Of a stretch of DNA of 64,000 bases, positions 1 to 11,560 are shown piece by piece. The stretch's first letter is position 1. Each line of letters opens with the position of its first letter. Under the pieces are notes generated by a model. It worked only from the letters and a program-made list of their open reading frames with translations. It was not told the DNA's origin and did not search any database. A program made the translations under genes and the position numbers. This DNA is from Diplonema papillatum (Eukaryota; Euglenozoa; Diplonemea; Diplonemida; Diplonemidae): the NCBI GenBank assembly GCA_030068145.1, contig JAPJBO010000353.1, forward strand, positions 1 to 64,000, given 5' to 3'.

Positions 1-2
1 TT

Positions 3-1790
3 TTAAAAAGACACAAGGTTTGGACCCTGCATGATATACCGGTTGTCGAAGAGATTCTAGAACTGATGGGCGCCGCAACACCGGGTGTGAAGAATGAATT
101 CATCCACAGATTGGGGTTCGGATTCCCGGTAGTGGATGATCTGTGTGAGGAAGGTGTATTCGACATCAGGCCGGACAACAGGAGTGCGAAGAAAGTATTT
201 ATATCGACCAAGAGGGCGCTGAAAGATAAACAGCAACCGCTTCTTGAGTCCCTCAGACGTCAGAGCTTGCGGGACGGTAACTTGGACGAAATAGCCCATC
301 AGCTGAAGCTCGAAGTCGAGAAAGGATGGCTAGAAGGACCCTTTACGACCGAGACTCTTCCCGTCGAACAATTTATTCCCATTAGGCGATTCATCGTGGT
401 GCAAGGCGACAAGCACCGAGGATGCGACAATGGTCGTGCGACGAATAAGGTTACTCGGATCCACTCTCCGATAACCCTTTTGGGTATCGATAATTTGGTA
501 GCCACAGCTGTTGTCTTGTATCAACAAGGCGTAGTGCACCAATCACAAGCGGTGCTTGATCAATCCGACGCCTACAAGTCGCTGATTGCGGATAAAGCAC
601 AGCGCAAGTATGCGGTGATCGTATCAATCCATCCGAAGACACACCAACTACAATTGTATCTGAGTAATGTGTTGTGCTTCGGAACGGAATCGGCTGTACT
701 GGATTACAACTGTCTGTCTAAGTTTGTTACAGCATGCGCGCGCAGGATCATGGGTATACCGGCCTCTGGCTACTTCGATGATTTCAGCATGCTGGGAAGG
801 GAGGATGATATCGATCAGATGTCAGCCGACTTCCAAACGTTCTTCACGACGATAATTGGCCTCATCTTTCAAGACAGAAAGAAGCGGGTGGGACAATGTG
901 CGACGTACCTGGGGGTGCACGTCGACGTCGCCGAGCCCGGGATGATTACGCTAGCAATCACACGGGAAAGATCTGCGAAGCTGAGGCGAACAATCGAGGA
1001 GTTTCTAAACGAAGACGCGCTGACACCGCAACATGCTGGCAAGCTCGTCGGGCAACTCAGTTTTGTGCAATTGAATCTGACGGGATCGATAGGGCGAGCA
1101 TATATCCACCCGATTCGATCGCGGCAATATTCCAGAATGAACGTCGTGAAGCTCGGGAAGCGACTGCGGGAAGCACTGGTGTGGTGGCTGAAAGCGTTAT
1201 CCTTTTCCAGATTCCATCGCCGTATCAATTTCAGGATCGTGTCTTCGCCAAGGTCACCCATCATCATCTACACTGATGCGACGCTGGGCTACCTTGGATT
1301 CTGCCTTCTCTACAAAGAGTATCGGTACTACGGAAGCACGCATTCCGCGGTGAAAACTGCGGACCACGAACGTTACGTAGTTACACAAAGCGATCAGGAC
1401 AACATACAGTTGTATGAAACGGAAGTTGTATTATCTGTCCAGTGCCTGCTGAATGACAAGCACGACGTCCTGTTCCCGGCCGCCGCGTTAGAGGATGAAT
1501 TCTGCAACATCCCGCAGTACTATTTCATCGATAACGTGTGTACACAGGCAACAGCAGTTAAAGGTTACTCGGACAACCAGCTTTGCGATCAAATGGTACG
1601 AAGTTTCTGGTTCGAGGCAGTCGCATCGGGTTCCCTTGAAGTTTGGTTAGAGAGGGTCGAAACCGCCCACAATCTGGCAGACCTTCCATCACGACAACGC
1701 GGCCGCATCCCGCGTCTGGAAGAACTCGGATTCCGATACATGGCGGACTTCGAGAGTGTATTGTTCACCACAAGAATGCAAGACCCGTAA
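3..1790 (+). CDS. Reverse transcriptase/RNase H of YR retrotransposon (5' partial)
   Basis: The frame is open from the window edge, so the protein is N-terminally incomplete; about 595 codons are visible. The RT palm shows DQSDAYKSL (first catalytic Asp, about 565) and GYFDDF, with the YxDD box at 771-782. The RNase H domain follows with IIYTDAT (about 1270), the Glu in YETEV (about 1420), the Asp in FIDNVC (about 1530) and LADLPSR near the C terminus, so all four expected acidic positions are present. It would copy element RNA into DNA and degrade the template. No frameshift or internal stop is seen. The closest relative in the window is the frame at 50549-52744, which shares motif order and many identical blocks. 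Confidence 0.9.
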   Translation, partial: LKRHKVWTLHDIPVVEEILELMGAATPGVKNEFIHRLGFGFPVVDDLCEEGVFDIRPDNRSAKKVFISTKRALKDKQQPLLESLRRQSLRDGNLDEIAHQLKLEVEKGWLEGPFTTETLPVEQFIPIRRFIVVQGDKHRGCDNGRATNKVTRIHSPITLLGIDNLVATAVVLYQQGVVHQSQAVLDQSDAYKSLIADKAQRKYAVIVSIHPKTHQLQLYLSNVLCFGTESAVLDYNCLSKFVTACARRIMGIPASGYFDDFSMLGREDDIDQMSADFQTFFTTIIGLIFQDRKKRVGQCATYLGVHVDVAEPGMITLAITRERSAKLRRTIEEFLNEDALTPQHAGKLVGQLSFVQLNLTGSIGRAYIHPIRSRQYSRMNVVKLGKRLREALVWWLKALSFSRFHRRINFRIVSSPRSPIIIYTDATLGYLGFCLLYKEYRYYGSTHSAVKTADHERYVVTQSDQDNIQLYETEVVLSVQCLLNDKHDVLFPAAALEDEFCNIPQYYFIDNVCTQATAVKGYSDNQLCDQMVRSFWFEAVASGSLEVWLERVETAHNLADLPSRQRGRIPRLEELGFRYMADFESVLFTTRMQDP

Positions 1791-2298
1791 GAACGTTCCT
1801 TTCCAACGTTTCCACATAAAACCCATCCCCCGCGACGCATCGCATAACGTGCTTTCTAGGGTCGCATCCGAAGGATAATCGACTCGAATACCTGTCTGAA
1901 ACCCTAACTCGTCCTCGTCGTAACCAATCCGCCCTTTCGTTCTACGCCGGATAAGTTCCTCGTCCTCGTACTGCGATGGGAACAGGTAGACAGAGAACTG
2001 CGTGGGGAATTCAAAACTCTGTCGTCCCTGGACTACTCAATATCGGAGCGCGCGTAACGCCCGATTCATCCCATCGCAGATGAGCGGTCCAGACCAGCTC
2101 ACGCGCCAAAGGTGTGGAGTTGACCCCGATAATAAAGGAGGTCTTCATTTTCCCACACTAACTGTTACAGCAAGTGAAAAGAAAATGAAGATTCTTTTAT
2201 TATCGATTAGTCAACCTCTACGACCGCTCAGGAACACCTTCGAAAAGAAGACTTGTACTCACGTACAAAAAGTTCCCCGCCCACCCACCCGTGACACG
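1791..2298 (+). repeat. Degenerate B1/A2-like junction between RT and recombinase genes
   Basis: This non-coding interval contains GATTCATCCCATCGCAGA near 2060-2080, also found in the B repeats at 53113 and 54965, and further right a block ending in TAGTCAACCTC near 2210-2220, matching the A repeats at 47504 and 53323. The order (B-like then A-like, just before the recombinase ATG) is the same as in the complete element. I infer that it is the internal repeat pair of this copy; the outer partners cannot be seen. Confidence 0.55.
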
Positions 2299-3435
2299 AT
2301 GGCAACATCGACGGAATACCCGACCGGTCCCGAGATTATCGAGATCCTTAAGACCCAGATGGAATACAGGGCAGGACAGACCGACACGCGTTTCGCGAAG
2401 CTGAGCCGCAAGCGGAAGTTCGAGGTGCTGAAGGAGAAGCCCCGAGCGCACGCGCTCGCCATCATGGAAGCGCGCGTGCGAGATCTGACGATATCATCGG
2501 TGAAAGGTGAAACATGGAATGTATATTTCACGGCCGTTCGTGCGTTCGCGCCGCATCCCTTGCACGACCGCCTTCGTCTGGCGAGTTCGGATGGGTGTAT
2601 CAATACCCATGAACCTTTGAATCTTCTCTAATGCGGAGAGTACGCCTTCTGCCGTGCTCGCGTTGTTGTAATTCCCAACAAATGTGGGAACGCGCTCTAC
2701 CGAGATGGGAAAGTGCGGGATGCCAGCGATGTCCGCAAAATCAGCCAACAGGGACCCACAAGAAAGATGGATCCCATCGACTTGCACCTCCTCGACCAGA
2801 TCGTGAAGGACGCCTCCCCCACGACGCCAACCCGAAACCAGCTGCACGAATTCAACTTCGTCGCTGTCATTTCGTACGTCTACCTTCTGCGTACGAAAGA
2901 TGAAGTTCTCCCTCTGTGCAGAGGACTCAGAACCGACGTACCGCATACCGCCATCAAGGTCGTGACGGACAAACAACGCCACAGCTCCGTCTTCCTCTAC
3001 CAAAACGAGCTGTACATTGCCCTTCGATCGCGGAAAAACTCGCTGCAAGGTGCTGTATTGTCAAGAGGGTGCACATGTCGCCAAATGCACGTGAAGACGG
3101 GCTGGCGCGCGATATGTCCCGTACACTGCTTGTGGCCCTACATTAGGGACAACGTGGAGCCTGGCTGCCCCATCTGGAGCATTTCGTATCCAGACATGCT
3201 CTCGACGATAAAGGCCAAGGCGAATCGGTACAAGACACCAATGATCGGGTGGGGCACCCACAGCTTCCGAAGAGGTGCCGCACAGGATTCCAACGACTCC
3301 AACCCCGAATTACGTCTCCTCCTACGGGCCGGAAACTGGACGTCGAATACGTTCAAGGAATATATAGACTGGTCAAAATTAGAAAAGAAGACCGTTGAGA
3401 AGATATGCGAAGAGAGCCCGGACGAGAGCGAGTGA
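2299..3435 (+). pseudogene. Tyrosine recombinase with internal inverted segment
   Basis: The start at 2299 matches the start of the intact recombinase at 53668 (GPEIIEILK versus GPEVIEMIK). The plus strand reads as recombinase to about 2550 (ending WNVYFTAVRAF). From about 2550 to 2755 the homologous sequence (ADFADIAGIPHFPI through LEKIQRFMGI to VVQGMRRE) is on the minus strand. From about 2757 the plus strand resumes at MDPIDLHLLDQIV and runs to the stop at 3435. The C-terminal catalytic half is intact: box A Arg in YLLRTKDE, HxxR in THSFRRGAAQD, Trp in AGNWTS and the presumed nucleophile Tyr in KEYIDW; a Cys/His cluster GCTC...CPVH precedes them. The inversion breaks the reading frame, so no full-length enzyme can be made. 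Function is inferred from the family: insertion of a circular DNA intermediate. Confidence 0.85.
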
Positions 3436-3440
3436 CTGGA

Positions 3441-5510
3441 TAAAATTCAATAGGGTCCCCTACAGAAATCCGCGAAATAGCCTATAACCAGTCCAGGTGT
3501 CAGGATACTATATATATTTGTGGCTTCAAAACCCGTCCGTCCGTCACAGTAAGATTTTCCTTGTTTAAAATTCACCTTCGTCGAAAATTTTTATAAAACT
3601 CAAAAAAAAAAATTCAATAGGGTCCCCTACAGAAATCCGCGAAATAGCCTATAACCAGTCCAGGTGTCAGGATACTATAAATATTTGTGGCTTCAAAACC
3701 CGTCCGTCCGTCACAGTAAGATTTTCCTTGTTTAAAATTCACCTTCGTCGAAAATTTTTATAAAACTCAAAAAAAAAAATTCAATAGGGTCCCCTACAGA
3801 AATCCGCGAAATAGCCTATAACCAGTCCAGGTGTCAGGATACTATAAATATTTGTGGCTTCAAAACCCGTCCGTCCGTCACAGTAAGATTTTCCTTGTTT
3901 AAAATTCACCTTCGTCGAAAATTTTTATAAAACTCAAAAAAAAAAATTCAATAGGGTCCCCTACAGAAATCCGCGAAATAGCCTATAACCAGTCCAGGTG
4001 TCAGGATACTATAAATATTTGTGGCTTCAAAACCCGTCCGTCCGTCACAGTAAGATTTTCCTTGTTTAAAATTCACCTTCGTCGAAAATTTTTATAAAAC
4101 TCAAAAAAAAAAATTCAATAGGGTCCCCTACAGAAATCCGCGAAATAGCCTATAACCAGTCCAGGTGTCAGGATACTATAAATATTTGTGGCTTCAAAAC
4201 CCGTCCGTCCGTCACAGTAAGATTTTCCTTGTTTAAAATTCACCTTCGTCGAAAATTTTTATAAAACTCAAAAAAAAAAATTCAATAGGGTCCCCTACAG
4301 AAATCCGCGAAATAGCCTATAACCAGTCCAGGTGTCAGGATACTATAAATATTTGTGGCTTCAAAACCCGTCCGTCCGTCACAGTAAGATTTTCCTTGTT
4401 TAAAATTCACCTTCGTCGAAAATTTTTATAAAACTCAAAAAAAAAAATTCAATAGGGTCCCCTACAGAAATCCGCGAAATAGCCTATAACCAGTCCAGGT
4501 GTCAGGATACTATAAATATTTGTGGCTTCAAAACCCGTCCGTCCGTCACAGTAAGATTTTCCTTGTTTAAAATTCACCTTCGTCGAAAATTTTTATAAAA
4601 CTCAAAAAAAAAAATTCAATAGGGTCCCCTACAGAAATCCGCGAAATAGCCTATAACCAGTCCAGGTGTCAGGATACTATAAATATTTGTGGCTTCAAAA
4701 CCCGTCCGTCCGTCACAGTAAGATTTTCCTTGTTTAAAATTCACCTTCGTCGAAAATTTTTATAAAACTCAAAAAAAAAAATTCAATAGGGTCCCCTACA
4801 GAAATCCGCGAAATAGCCTATAACCAGTCCAGGTGTCAGGATACTATAAATATTTGTGGCTTCAAAACCCGTCCGTCCGTCACAGTAAGATTTTCCTTGT
4901 TTAAAATTCACCTTCGTCGAAAATTTTTATAAAACTCAAAAAAAAAAATTCAATAGGGTCCCCTACAGAAATCCGCGAAATAGCCTATAACCAGTCCAGG
5001 TGTCAGGATACTATAAATATTTGTGGCTTCAAAACCCGTCCGTCCGTCACAGTAAGATTTTCCTTGTTTAAAATTCACCTTCGTCGAAAATTTTTATAAA
5101 ACTCAAAAAAAAAAATTCAATAGGGTCCCCTACAGAAATCCGCGAAATAGCCTATAACCAGTCCAGGTGTCAGGATACTATAAATATTTGTGGCTTCAAA
5201 ACCCGTCCGTCCGTCACAGTAAGATTTTCCTTGTTTAAAATTCACCTTCGTCGAAAATTTTTATAAAACTCAAAAAAAAAAATTCAATAGGGTCCCCTAC
5301 AGAAATCCGCGAAATAGCCTATAACCAGTCCAGGTGTCAGGATACTATAAATATTTGTGGCTTCAAAACCCGTCCGTCCGTCACAGTAAGATTTTCCTTG
5401 TTTAAAATTCACCTTCGTCGAAAATTTTTATAAAACTCAAAAAAAAAAATTCAATAGGGTCCCCTACAGAAATCCGCGAAATAGCCTATAACCAGTCCAG
5501 GTGTCAGGAT
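3441..5510. repeat. 167-bp tandem satellite, 12.4 copies
   Basis: The motif TTCAATAGGGTCCCCTACAG recurs at 3446, 3613, 3780, 3947 and so on to 5450, an exact 167-bp period, followed by a 61-bp partial copy ending at 5510. Units look almost identical; the first differs at least by TATATATATT instead of TATAAATATT. Each unit carries an A-run of 9-10 bp and the block CCGTCCGTCCGTCACAG. The array begins about 10 bp after the recombinase stop codon and has no coding potential. Confidence 0.95.
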
Positions 5511-5810
5511 TGGTCGGGTTTGCAGCACAGGTTTGTAACGTTTTTGTGCACCGCACCAACGACTCTCAAACTTTCTTACAGGTACTGCTTTGAAGAATCC
5601 AGGGGCAGTCCGCAAACCCGAAAAAATTAAAGGAAGAATTCGACATACTGTACTCACACTCTTGTGGCTTCCCCCTTTTGCGCATCGCTTCATCGATTCA
5701 TTGCTTCATCTATTGCTTTGCGTTCTTTGTTGACTTCTTGTGCAGCAAGCTGGACCCTAAGTGCAATGCAAACAACACACCTTTCGTTCTGCCACTGTTT
5801 GTTGTAGGTG
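5511..5810. other. No gene seen
   Basis: Unique-looking sequence between the satellite and the 9-bp array. It includes the short string GCAAACCCGAA, similar to CAAACCCG strings scattered elsewhere in the window. No supported coding frame or RNA gene. Confidence 0.5.
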
Positions 5811-6206
5811 CTGTTGATGCTGTTGATGCTGTTGATGCTGTTGATGCTGTTGATGCTGTTGATGCTGTTGATGCTGTTGATGCTGTTGATGCTGTTGATG
5901 CTGTTGATGCTGTTGATGCTGTTGATGCTGTTGCTGCTGTTGCTGCTGTTGCTGCTGTTGCTGCTGTTGCTGCTGTTGCTGCTGTTGCTGCTGTTGCTGC
6001 TGTTGCTGCTGTTGGTGCTGTAGGTGCTGTTGGTGCTGTTGGTGCTGTTGGTGCTGTTGGTGCTGTTGGTGCTGTTGGTGCTGTTGGTGCTGTTGGTGCT
6101 GTTGGTGCTGTTGGTGCTGTTGGTGCTGTTGGTGCTGTTGGTGCTGTTGGTGCTGTTGGTGCTGTTGGTGCTGTTGGTGCTGTTGGTGCTGTTGGTGCTG
6201 TTGGTG
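5811..6206. repeat. 9-bp array in three homogeneous blocks (13 + 9 + 22 copies)
   Basis: Block 1 (5811-5927) is 13 copies of CTGTTGATG, block 2 (5928-6008) is 9 copies of CTGTTGCTG, block 3 (6009-6206) is 22 copies of CTGTTGGTG with one variant unit (CTGTAGGTG). Only the seventh base of the unit changes, and the change is block-wise. All frames stay open because the period is a multiple of three; the minus frame would read His-Gln-Gln then poly-Gln. I treat it as a minisatellite, not a gene. Confidence 0.95.
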
Positions 6207-6339
6207 CTTGGGCAATGGTATGTGTTTGTTTCTGCTTCCTGACTCCTGCTGACGCTCCCCCCTCATCTTCTGATTCTCTATCTGCTGCCCCTGCTGCTGC
6301 CAGCTGTTACCCTGGCTGCCCCTCCTAGCTGATGCTCAT

Positions 6340-7330
6340 CTTGCTTATTCCCCTGTTGATGCAGCTGCTGCTGCTCCTCTATCTGCTGCCCCTCTAGCTG
6401 CTGCTCCTCCAGCTGCTCCTGTCTTGCCTCCAGTGGTTGCTCATCTTGCTTCCTTCTTGCTGCTGCTCCTCGAGCTGCTGCTCATCTTCCTTCTTCCCTC
6501 TTGCTGTAGCTCTTCCTCCTGCTTCTGCTCCTCTATCTGCTGCCCCTCTAGCTGTTCTATCCTCTAGCTGCTGCTCATCTTGCTTCTTTCTCTCTTGCTG
6601 CAGCTCTTCCTCCTGCTTCTGCTCCTCTTTCTGTTGCCCCTCTAGCTGTTTTATCCTAGCTGCTGCTCCTCTAGCTGCTACTCATCTTGCTTCTTCCCTC
6701 TTTGCTGCTCCTCGAGCTGCTCCTCATCTTGCTGCTGCTCATCTTCCTTCTTCCCTCTTGCTGTAGCTCTTCCTCCTGCTTCTGCTCCTCTATCTGCTGC
6801 CCCTCTAGCTGTTCTATCCTCTAGCTGCTGCTCATCTTACTTCTTTCTCTCTTTTTGCTGCAGCTCTTCCTCCTGCTTCTGCTCCTCTATCTGCTGCCCC
6901 TCTAGCTGTTCTATCCTCTAGCTGCTGCTCATCTTGCTTCTTTCCTCTTGCTGCTGCTCCTCGAGCTGCTGCTCATCTTGTTCCTGCTCATCTTCCTTCT
7001 TCCCCTCTTGCTGTAGCTTTTCCTCTGCTTCTGCTCCTCCATCTGCTGCTCCTCTAGCTGCTCCTTTCTTGCCTCTAGCTGCTGCTCATCTTGCTTCTTT
7101 CCTCTTGCTGCTGCTCCTCGAGCTGCTGCTCATCTTGCTCCGGCTCGTCTTCCTTCTCCCCCTCTTGCTGTAGCTCTTCCTCCTGCTTCTGCTCCTCTAC
7201 CTGCTGCCCTTCTAGCAGTTCTATCATCTAGCTGCTGCTCCTCTTGCTTCTTCCTCTTGCTGCTCCTCCTCTATCTGCTGCCCCTCTAGCTGTTTTATCT
7301 TCTAGCTGCTGCTCCTCCTGTCTGCTGCTC
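6340..7330. repeat. CT/GCTGCT-rich degenerate repeat tract
   Basis: About 1 kb with a strong pyrimidine bias on the plus strand, built from imperfect words such as AGCTGCTGCTC, CTCTATCTGCTGCC and CATCTTGCTTCTT. Longer blocks (for example CTTCCTCCTGCTTCTGCTCC) recur several times at irregular spacing, implying a higher-order duplication on top of the trinucleotide-like pattern. It continues the composition of the 9-bp array. No gene is supported. Confidence 0.85.
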
Positions 7331-7349
7331 ATCACGCTACGGCTCGATA

Positions 7350-8905
7350 GCAAGACCTCAAATTCCCAAAGAGTCGCGTCTGAATGATAAAGAGCGGCCC
7401 AAGAACGACTGCAAATTGGCCGATAATCAAACAGCGGCGCAAAAACGACTGCAACTGTGGGCAGCAATGACAGATGACAGATGAACGGAGCTAGACCACA
7501 AATGTCCAAAGAGCCATGCCCGACTGACAGCAAACGGCCAAAGTGCGGTACGAGAACGACTGCAAATGTCCATAACACCTGTCTTTTTTTCCTTCAAGGA
7601 CAGCAGATGACCGCAGAACGGTACCAGAATGACAGCCAATGTCCAAGGAGCGGCACCAGAACGACTGCAGATCGCCAGGGATTGCCCCAAGAATGACAGC
7701 CATTGACCAATGAACAGCGTTAGAATTACACAAATGCCCATGAGCCACGCCTGAATGACAGTGAACGGGCAAAAGAGCGGCGCTAGAACGACTGCAATGG
7801 CCAAACTACGGAACGAGAACGACTGCAACTGGCCGGAGATCGCCCAGGAAGGACAGCCAATGACCAAAGAGCGGCACCAGAATGACAGTGAACGGCCATA
7901 GAGCGGTACCAGAACGACTGTGCCAGAATGCCAGCCAATGGCCAAGGAATGCGCCAGAACGACTGCAGATTGCCAGAGATCGCCCCCAGAATGACAGCCA
8001 ATGACCCGCAAGCGGCACTAGAATGACTGCCTATGACCAACGAACGGCGCTAAAATGACCACAAATGCCCATGAGTCACACCTGAATGACGGACCAAGAG
8101 CGGCGCTGAAACGACTGCAATGGCCAAACTGCGGAACGAGAACGACTACAACTGGCCGGAGATCGCCCAGGAAGGACAGCCAATGACCAACGAGCGGTAC
8201 CAGAATGACAGTGAACGGCCATCGAGCGGTACCAGAACGACTGTGCCAGAATGCCAGCAAATGGCCAAGGAGCGGCGCCAGAACGACTCCCAATGACCAA
8301 AGAATGCCGCCAGAACGACTACAAATGCCCATAGAGCCTGAAGGACGGCGGTCGGCCAAAGAGCGGCGCTAGAACGACTGCAAATGTCCAAAGAACGGCG
8401 CTTGAACGACTGCAAATTGCCCAAGAGCAGCGCCAGCATGACTGAAAATGGCCAAACTGCGGCGCGAGAACGACTGCAACAGGCTGGAGACCGCCCAGGA
8501 ATGACAACCAGAATGACAGTGAACAGCCACAGAGTGGTACGAGAACGACTGCAAATGTCTAAATCACCTTGCTTGAGGGACGGCAAATGACCGCAGAACG
8601 GTGCCAGACTGACAGCCAATGACCAGCAAGCGGCACCAGAATGACTGCCAACGACCAAAGAACAGAGCTAGAATGACCACAAATGCCCAAAGAGCCGCGC
8701 CTGAATGACAGCGAACCGCCAAAGAGCGGTACTAGAGCGACTGCAAATGTCCAAAGCACCTTTGTTTGAAGGACGGCAAATGACTGCAGAACGGTGCCAG
8801 ATTGACAGCCAATGGCCAAGGATTGGCACCAGAACGACTGCCAATCGCCAGAGATCGTTCCAACAATGACAGCCAATGAATGACCAGCAAGCGGCACCAG
8901 AATTA
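7350..8905. repeat. Degenerate 32-bp minisatellite, about 1.5 kb
   Basis: The word CCAAAGAGCGGCGCTAGAAC followed by GACTGCAAATGT recurs about every 32 bp with substitutions, for example across 8356-8470. Variants alternate between AACGACTGCA and AATGACAGC types. Occasional longer inserts (such as CACCTTGCTTGAGGGACGG) are themselves repeated. All frames are open over long stretches only because of the repeat composition. Confidence 0.85.
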
Positions 8906-11560
8906 ACGAACAGCGTGACACGTGAATGGTATCGTTTGGCTGAACAGGAAACTGTCCAAACCTGTCAAAGAATCCTGATCAATCATCAGGCAAAGACAGT
9001 TGGATAAACAACAAAGACTGCCTGCGTCGGCCGCGCTTGCAGCGCGTTTCCGAGGAACACCACGAGGAGGTGCAGGTCAGATTTTTGTCCCTCATGTCAA
9101 AAACAAGCAATGAGCCATCGTCTGGACTTCGAAGCGGAGGATGATGAGGAATATGTGTGACTCTTGATCCCTTTGAAGAGTTTCCTGCAGTTCACAGCGC
9201 CACCTTGCCAAAGGAGCTCTCAACAATGCGATGAGTGCCCCTGATGTCGAAATGGGGAAGAAGTTCCGATCTTCGAAAGAACGTCGTTCGTCTGTACTTC
9301 GAATTCCTGTGAGGGTTTCTTCAGATGCATCGGTCAAAACCATCATCAAATTGAGCACGCGCACCGCTCTCTGCACTTGTTCACTTAATCGCAAAAAAAA
9401 TGGCATACTTCATTGTTTCCGGTGGGCGCCAAAACAACCGGCATTGAACCTCGTCACCCCGCCATCTTTTATTTTGGTGTCATGTTCTTCCGGTTGTTTT
9501 TATTACCTTTTTTGTCGTTTCAATTTGAATGGTTTCAACTTCTTCTTGCTCGAGTCGGGCCTCCCATAGATGAGAGGCCCCCTTTCCTGGACAAGACGGC
9601 CGCCTTCTTTCAAAGGTTCGGGATTCACGAGGGGGCCCGCTAGGGCCACCGAGTGCGGGTTTGCGGGGGGGTCTCCTACAGCTAGCTGCTACCGTAAGCG
9701 AAGCGCAGGAGTCGAAATCATCCAGCTGTTTGGAAAGGTGGCAACATCCTATGCCCTTATGCTTGTTTGTACTGCAAACAGCGAAACGTCTCCTGCATCG
9801 TATCACTCCGATTAGAGCGGATTGTGGTGCATTTTTGTGCAGGTCTGTTCGAGTGTGCCAGTAAAGTTGTACCGACTTCTATTCCCTGATGCTGTTGTTG
9901 ACATCGATGGAACAACGGTGTTCTCTTGCTGCGGTGGCCTGCTTGTTGATGCTGAACGCTGGCATTGCGCTCCTACTAGGTATGTAGCAAGCAAACGAAG
10001 CAAGACCTGCAGAGCTGCTACCACTTCTCTTCCAACGCAGATTCAGTGAATCACTAATTCAATGACTTTGCAGAGTCACTACTCTGCTACACACCACGGG
10101 TCAAGGGAGTGTCGAAACAGAGAAGAATGAAAGTCGTGAACCCCAAGGATTTGGCAAAACACAGATGCTACTGTGAAATGGCTTCTTGGCGAAGGCTTGC
10201 GTGGCATTTCTTTAATGAAAGAGGGGAGTATGGGATGTGCTGCCCCGACACACATTGTGTGCTTTTTTTGGGCCATCAAAACAGTCAGCCGAAAATCAAC
10301 TTGACAAATGTGAGCATGTTAAGATAATCAGCCGAAATTCGACTTGAATATGTGGAAAAACACTTATTCCTGCAGACTAAGAAAAGCAAAGGGATTGTTC
10401 TGAGAGGTAGCAAGCAGTCATGCTAGGCTCGTGTTGCTGTTAGCCTCCTTTCGAGAAAAGGAATGAAGACTTGTTCCTGGGCAACAACAACAAACCGCCA
10501 AGCAAGCACCACATGTGAGCCCCAACTGACCAGTGAACTACCCTTCACAAGCTTGGGTGGTGCAGGACATCGTTGCACATAAAGCACGCAGACTTTCAGT
10601 TTCAACAACTCGAAAATCACACATGCTTCTAAATATTGAATAAAGAAAAGAGGATGCACAAGGGAATGATATACTGATACTTTGTTCTGTGAGCGGCATT
10701 CTGGCAACAACAACATCTCAAAAGGTTCAAGTCTTTTGTGGCACTGCACGCTAACGTCCGAAATGTCTGGGTAGCCACTATTTTAGCGGAAGTTAGCTCA
10801 TGATTAACATGTGTCCGGATACTAAGGCGAGACGGCTGGCTCTCACTTCATGCAGCAAAACAGGATGGCACTGACTGATCATTGCAGGAGCACAAGTTCC
10901 TACTGACAGAGCCACAGAGCTGAGAAAGAAGTTCACAAATAAAGCACTCCTCGGCTAGGCAATTTGGTTTGCACTTCGCACGGAGGGACAACAGACTCTG
11001 CAAACTCAATATCTCAGTACTGGTCGCAAACTACTTTTCGACTTCTGACTCCCCTCCCCCGCAAACCCGCAAACCCGAACCCGCGAAAGCGACGGACAAG
11101 TACTCTGGGGCTTTGTTCAAAAGTTTAGCTCTTTATGTCTTCCCTCTTTCTCGAGGAATTCCTTCACTTATCGGTGCAGGGTTCCACAGCAAAAAACGTG
11201 ATTTTGGAGACGTACCAGCATGGCCCCTTTCTTACCGGCCCGGCACTTTCGTACTCGGAACTTGAAGGTAACCCGCTCTTCTTGGGCATAGGTAACCCGC
11301 GCTTCTTGGGCAAGAAGAGGGAGAGAAACTAACACGACGATGTAAGGTTGTGGGAAGAGATATGAAAACGGGTTTTTGCCTAGAGGATTTTCGTGTTATT
11401 CTGCAGATGCTTTGAGCTATCTTTGTGTCTATGCTTTCAGTCGTCTTCTTAACATGGTTAAGTGCGCAAATGGTGTCACCCGAAGCTGGTAAAGGTGCGT
11501 GCAAACTGAGAAGTCGAAGGGAAAATAATCGTGGAAGACTGTTGATAGGATCAGCGGGTT
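8906..11560. other. About 2.6 kb without a recognisable gene
   Basis: I see only short open frames on both strands, none with a recognisable domain and none joined by convincing splice sites. There are CGCAAACCCGCAAACCCG words near 11050 and a near-duplicate GGTAACCCGC-GCTTCTTGGGCA pair at 11268-11315. The right edge may contain the last exon of the gene at 12357-14727. Confidence 0.4.

Larger units (their letters stand above)
1..3440 (+). mobile_element. YR retrotransposon, 3' part (5' end outside window)
   Basis: The stretch holds a reverse transcriptase/RNase H frame followed by a tyrosine recombinase gene, the gene content of DIRS/Ngaro/PAT-like retrotransposons. Both proteins align along their length by eye with those of the complete element at 47504-55174, so the two are related but clearly diverged copies. 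The Gag-like region and the left repeat lie outside the window. Between the two genes are short blocks resembling the B1/A2 junction of the complete element. A right-hand B2 repeat is not visible; a 167-bp satellite starts about 10 bp after the recombinase stop. The recombinase is rearranged, so this copy is probably not autonomous. Confidence 0.85.

Noticed and set aside
5757-6266. Minus-strand open frame encoding long His-Gln-Gln and poly-Gln runs
   Set aside because: It is the 9-bp array read in one of several open frames; no flanking domain, splice or start evidence.
7350-8905. CRISPR-like array of about 32-bp repeats
   Set aside because: Units are contiguous and degenerate, without unique spacers, and the genome is eukaryotic.
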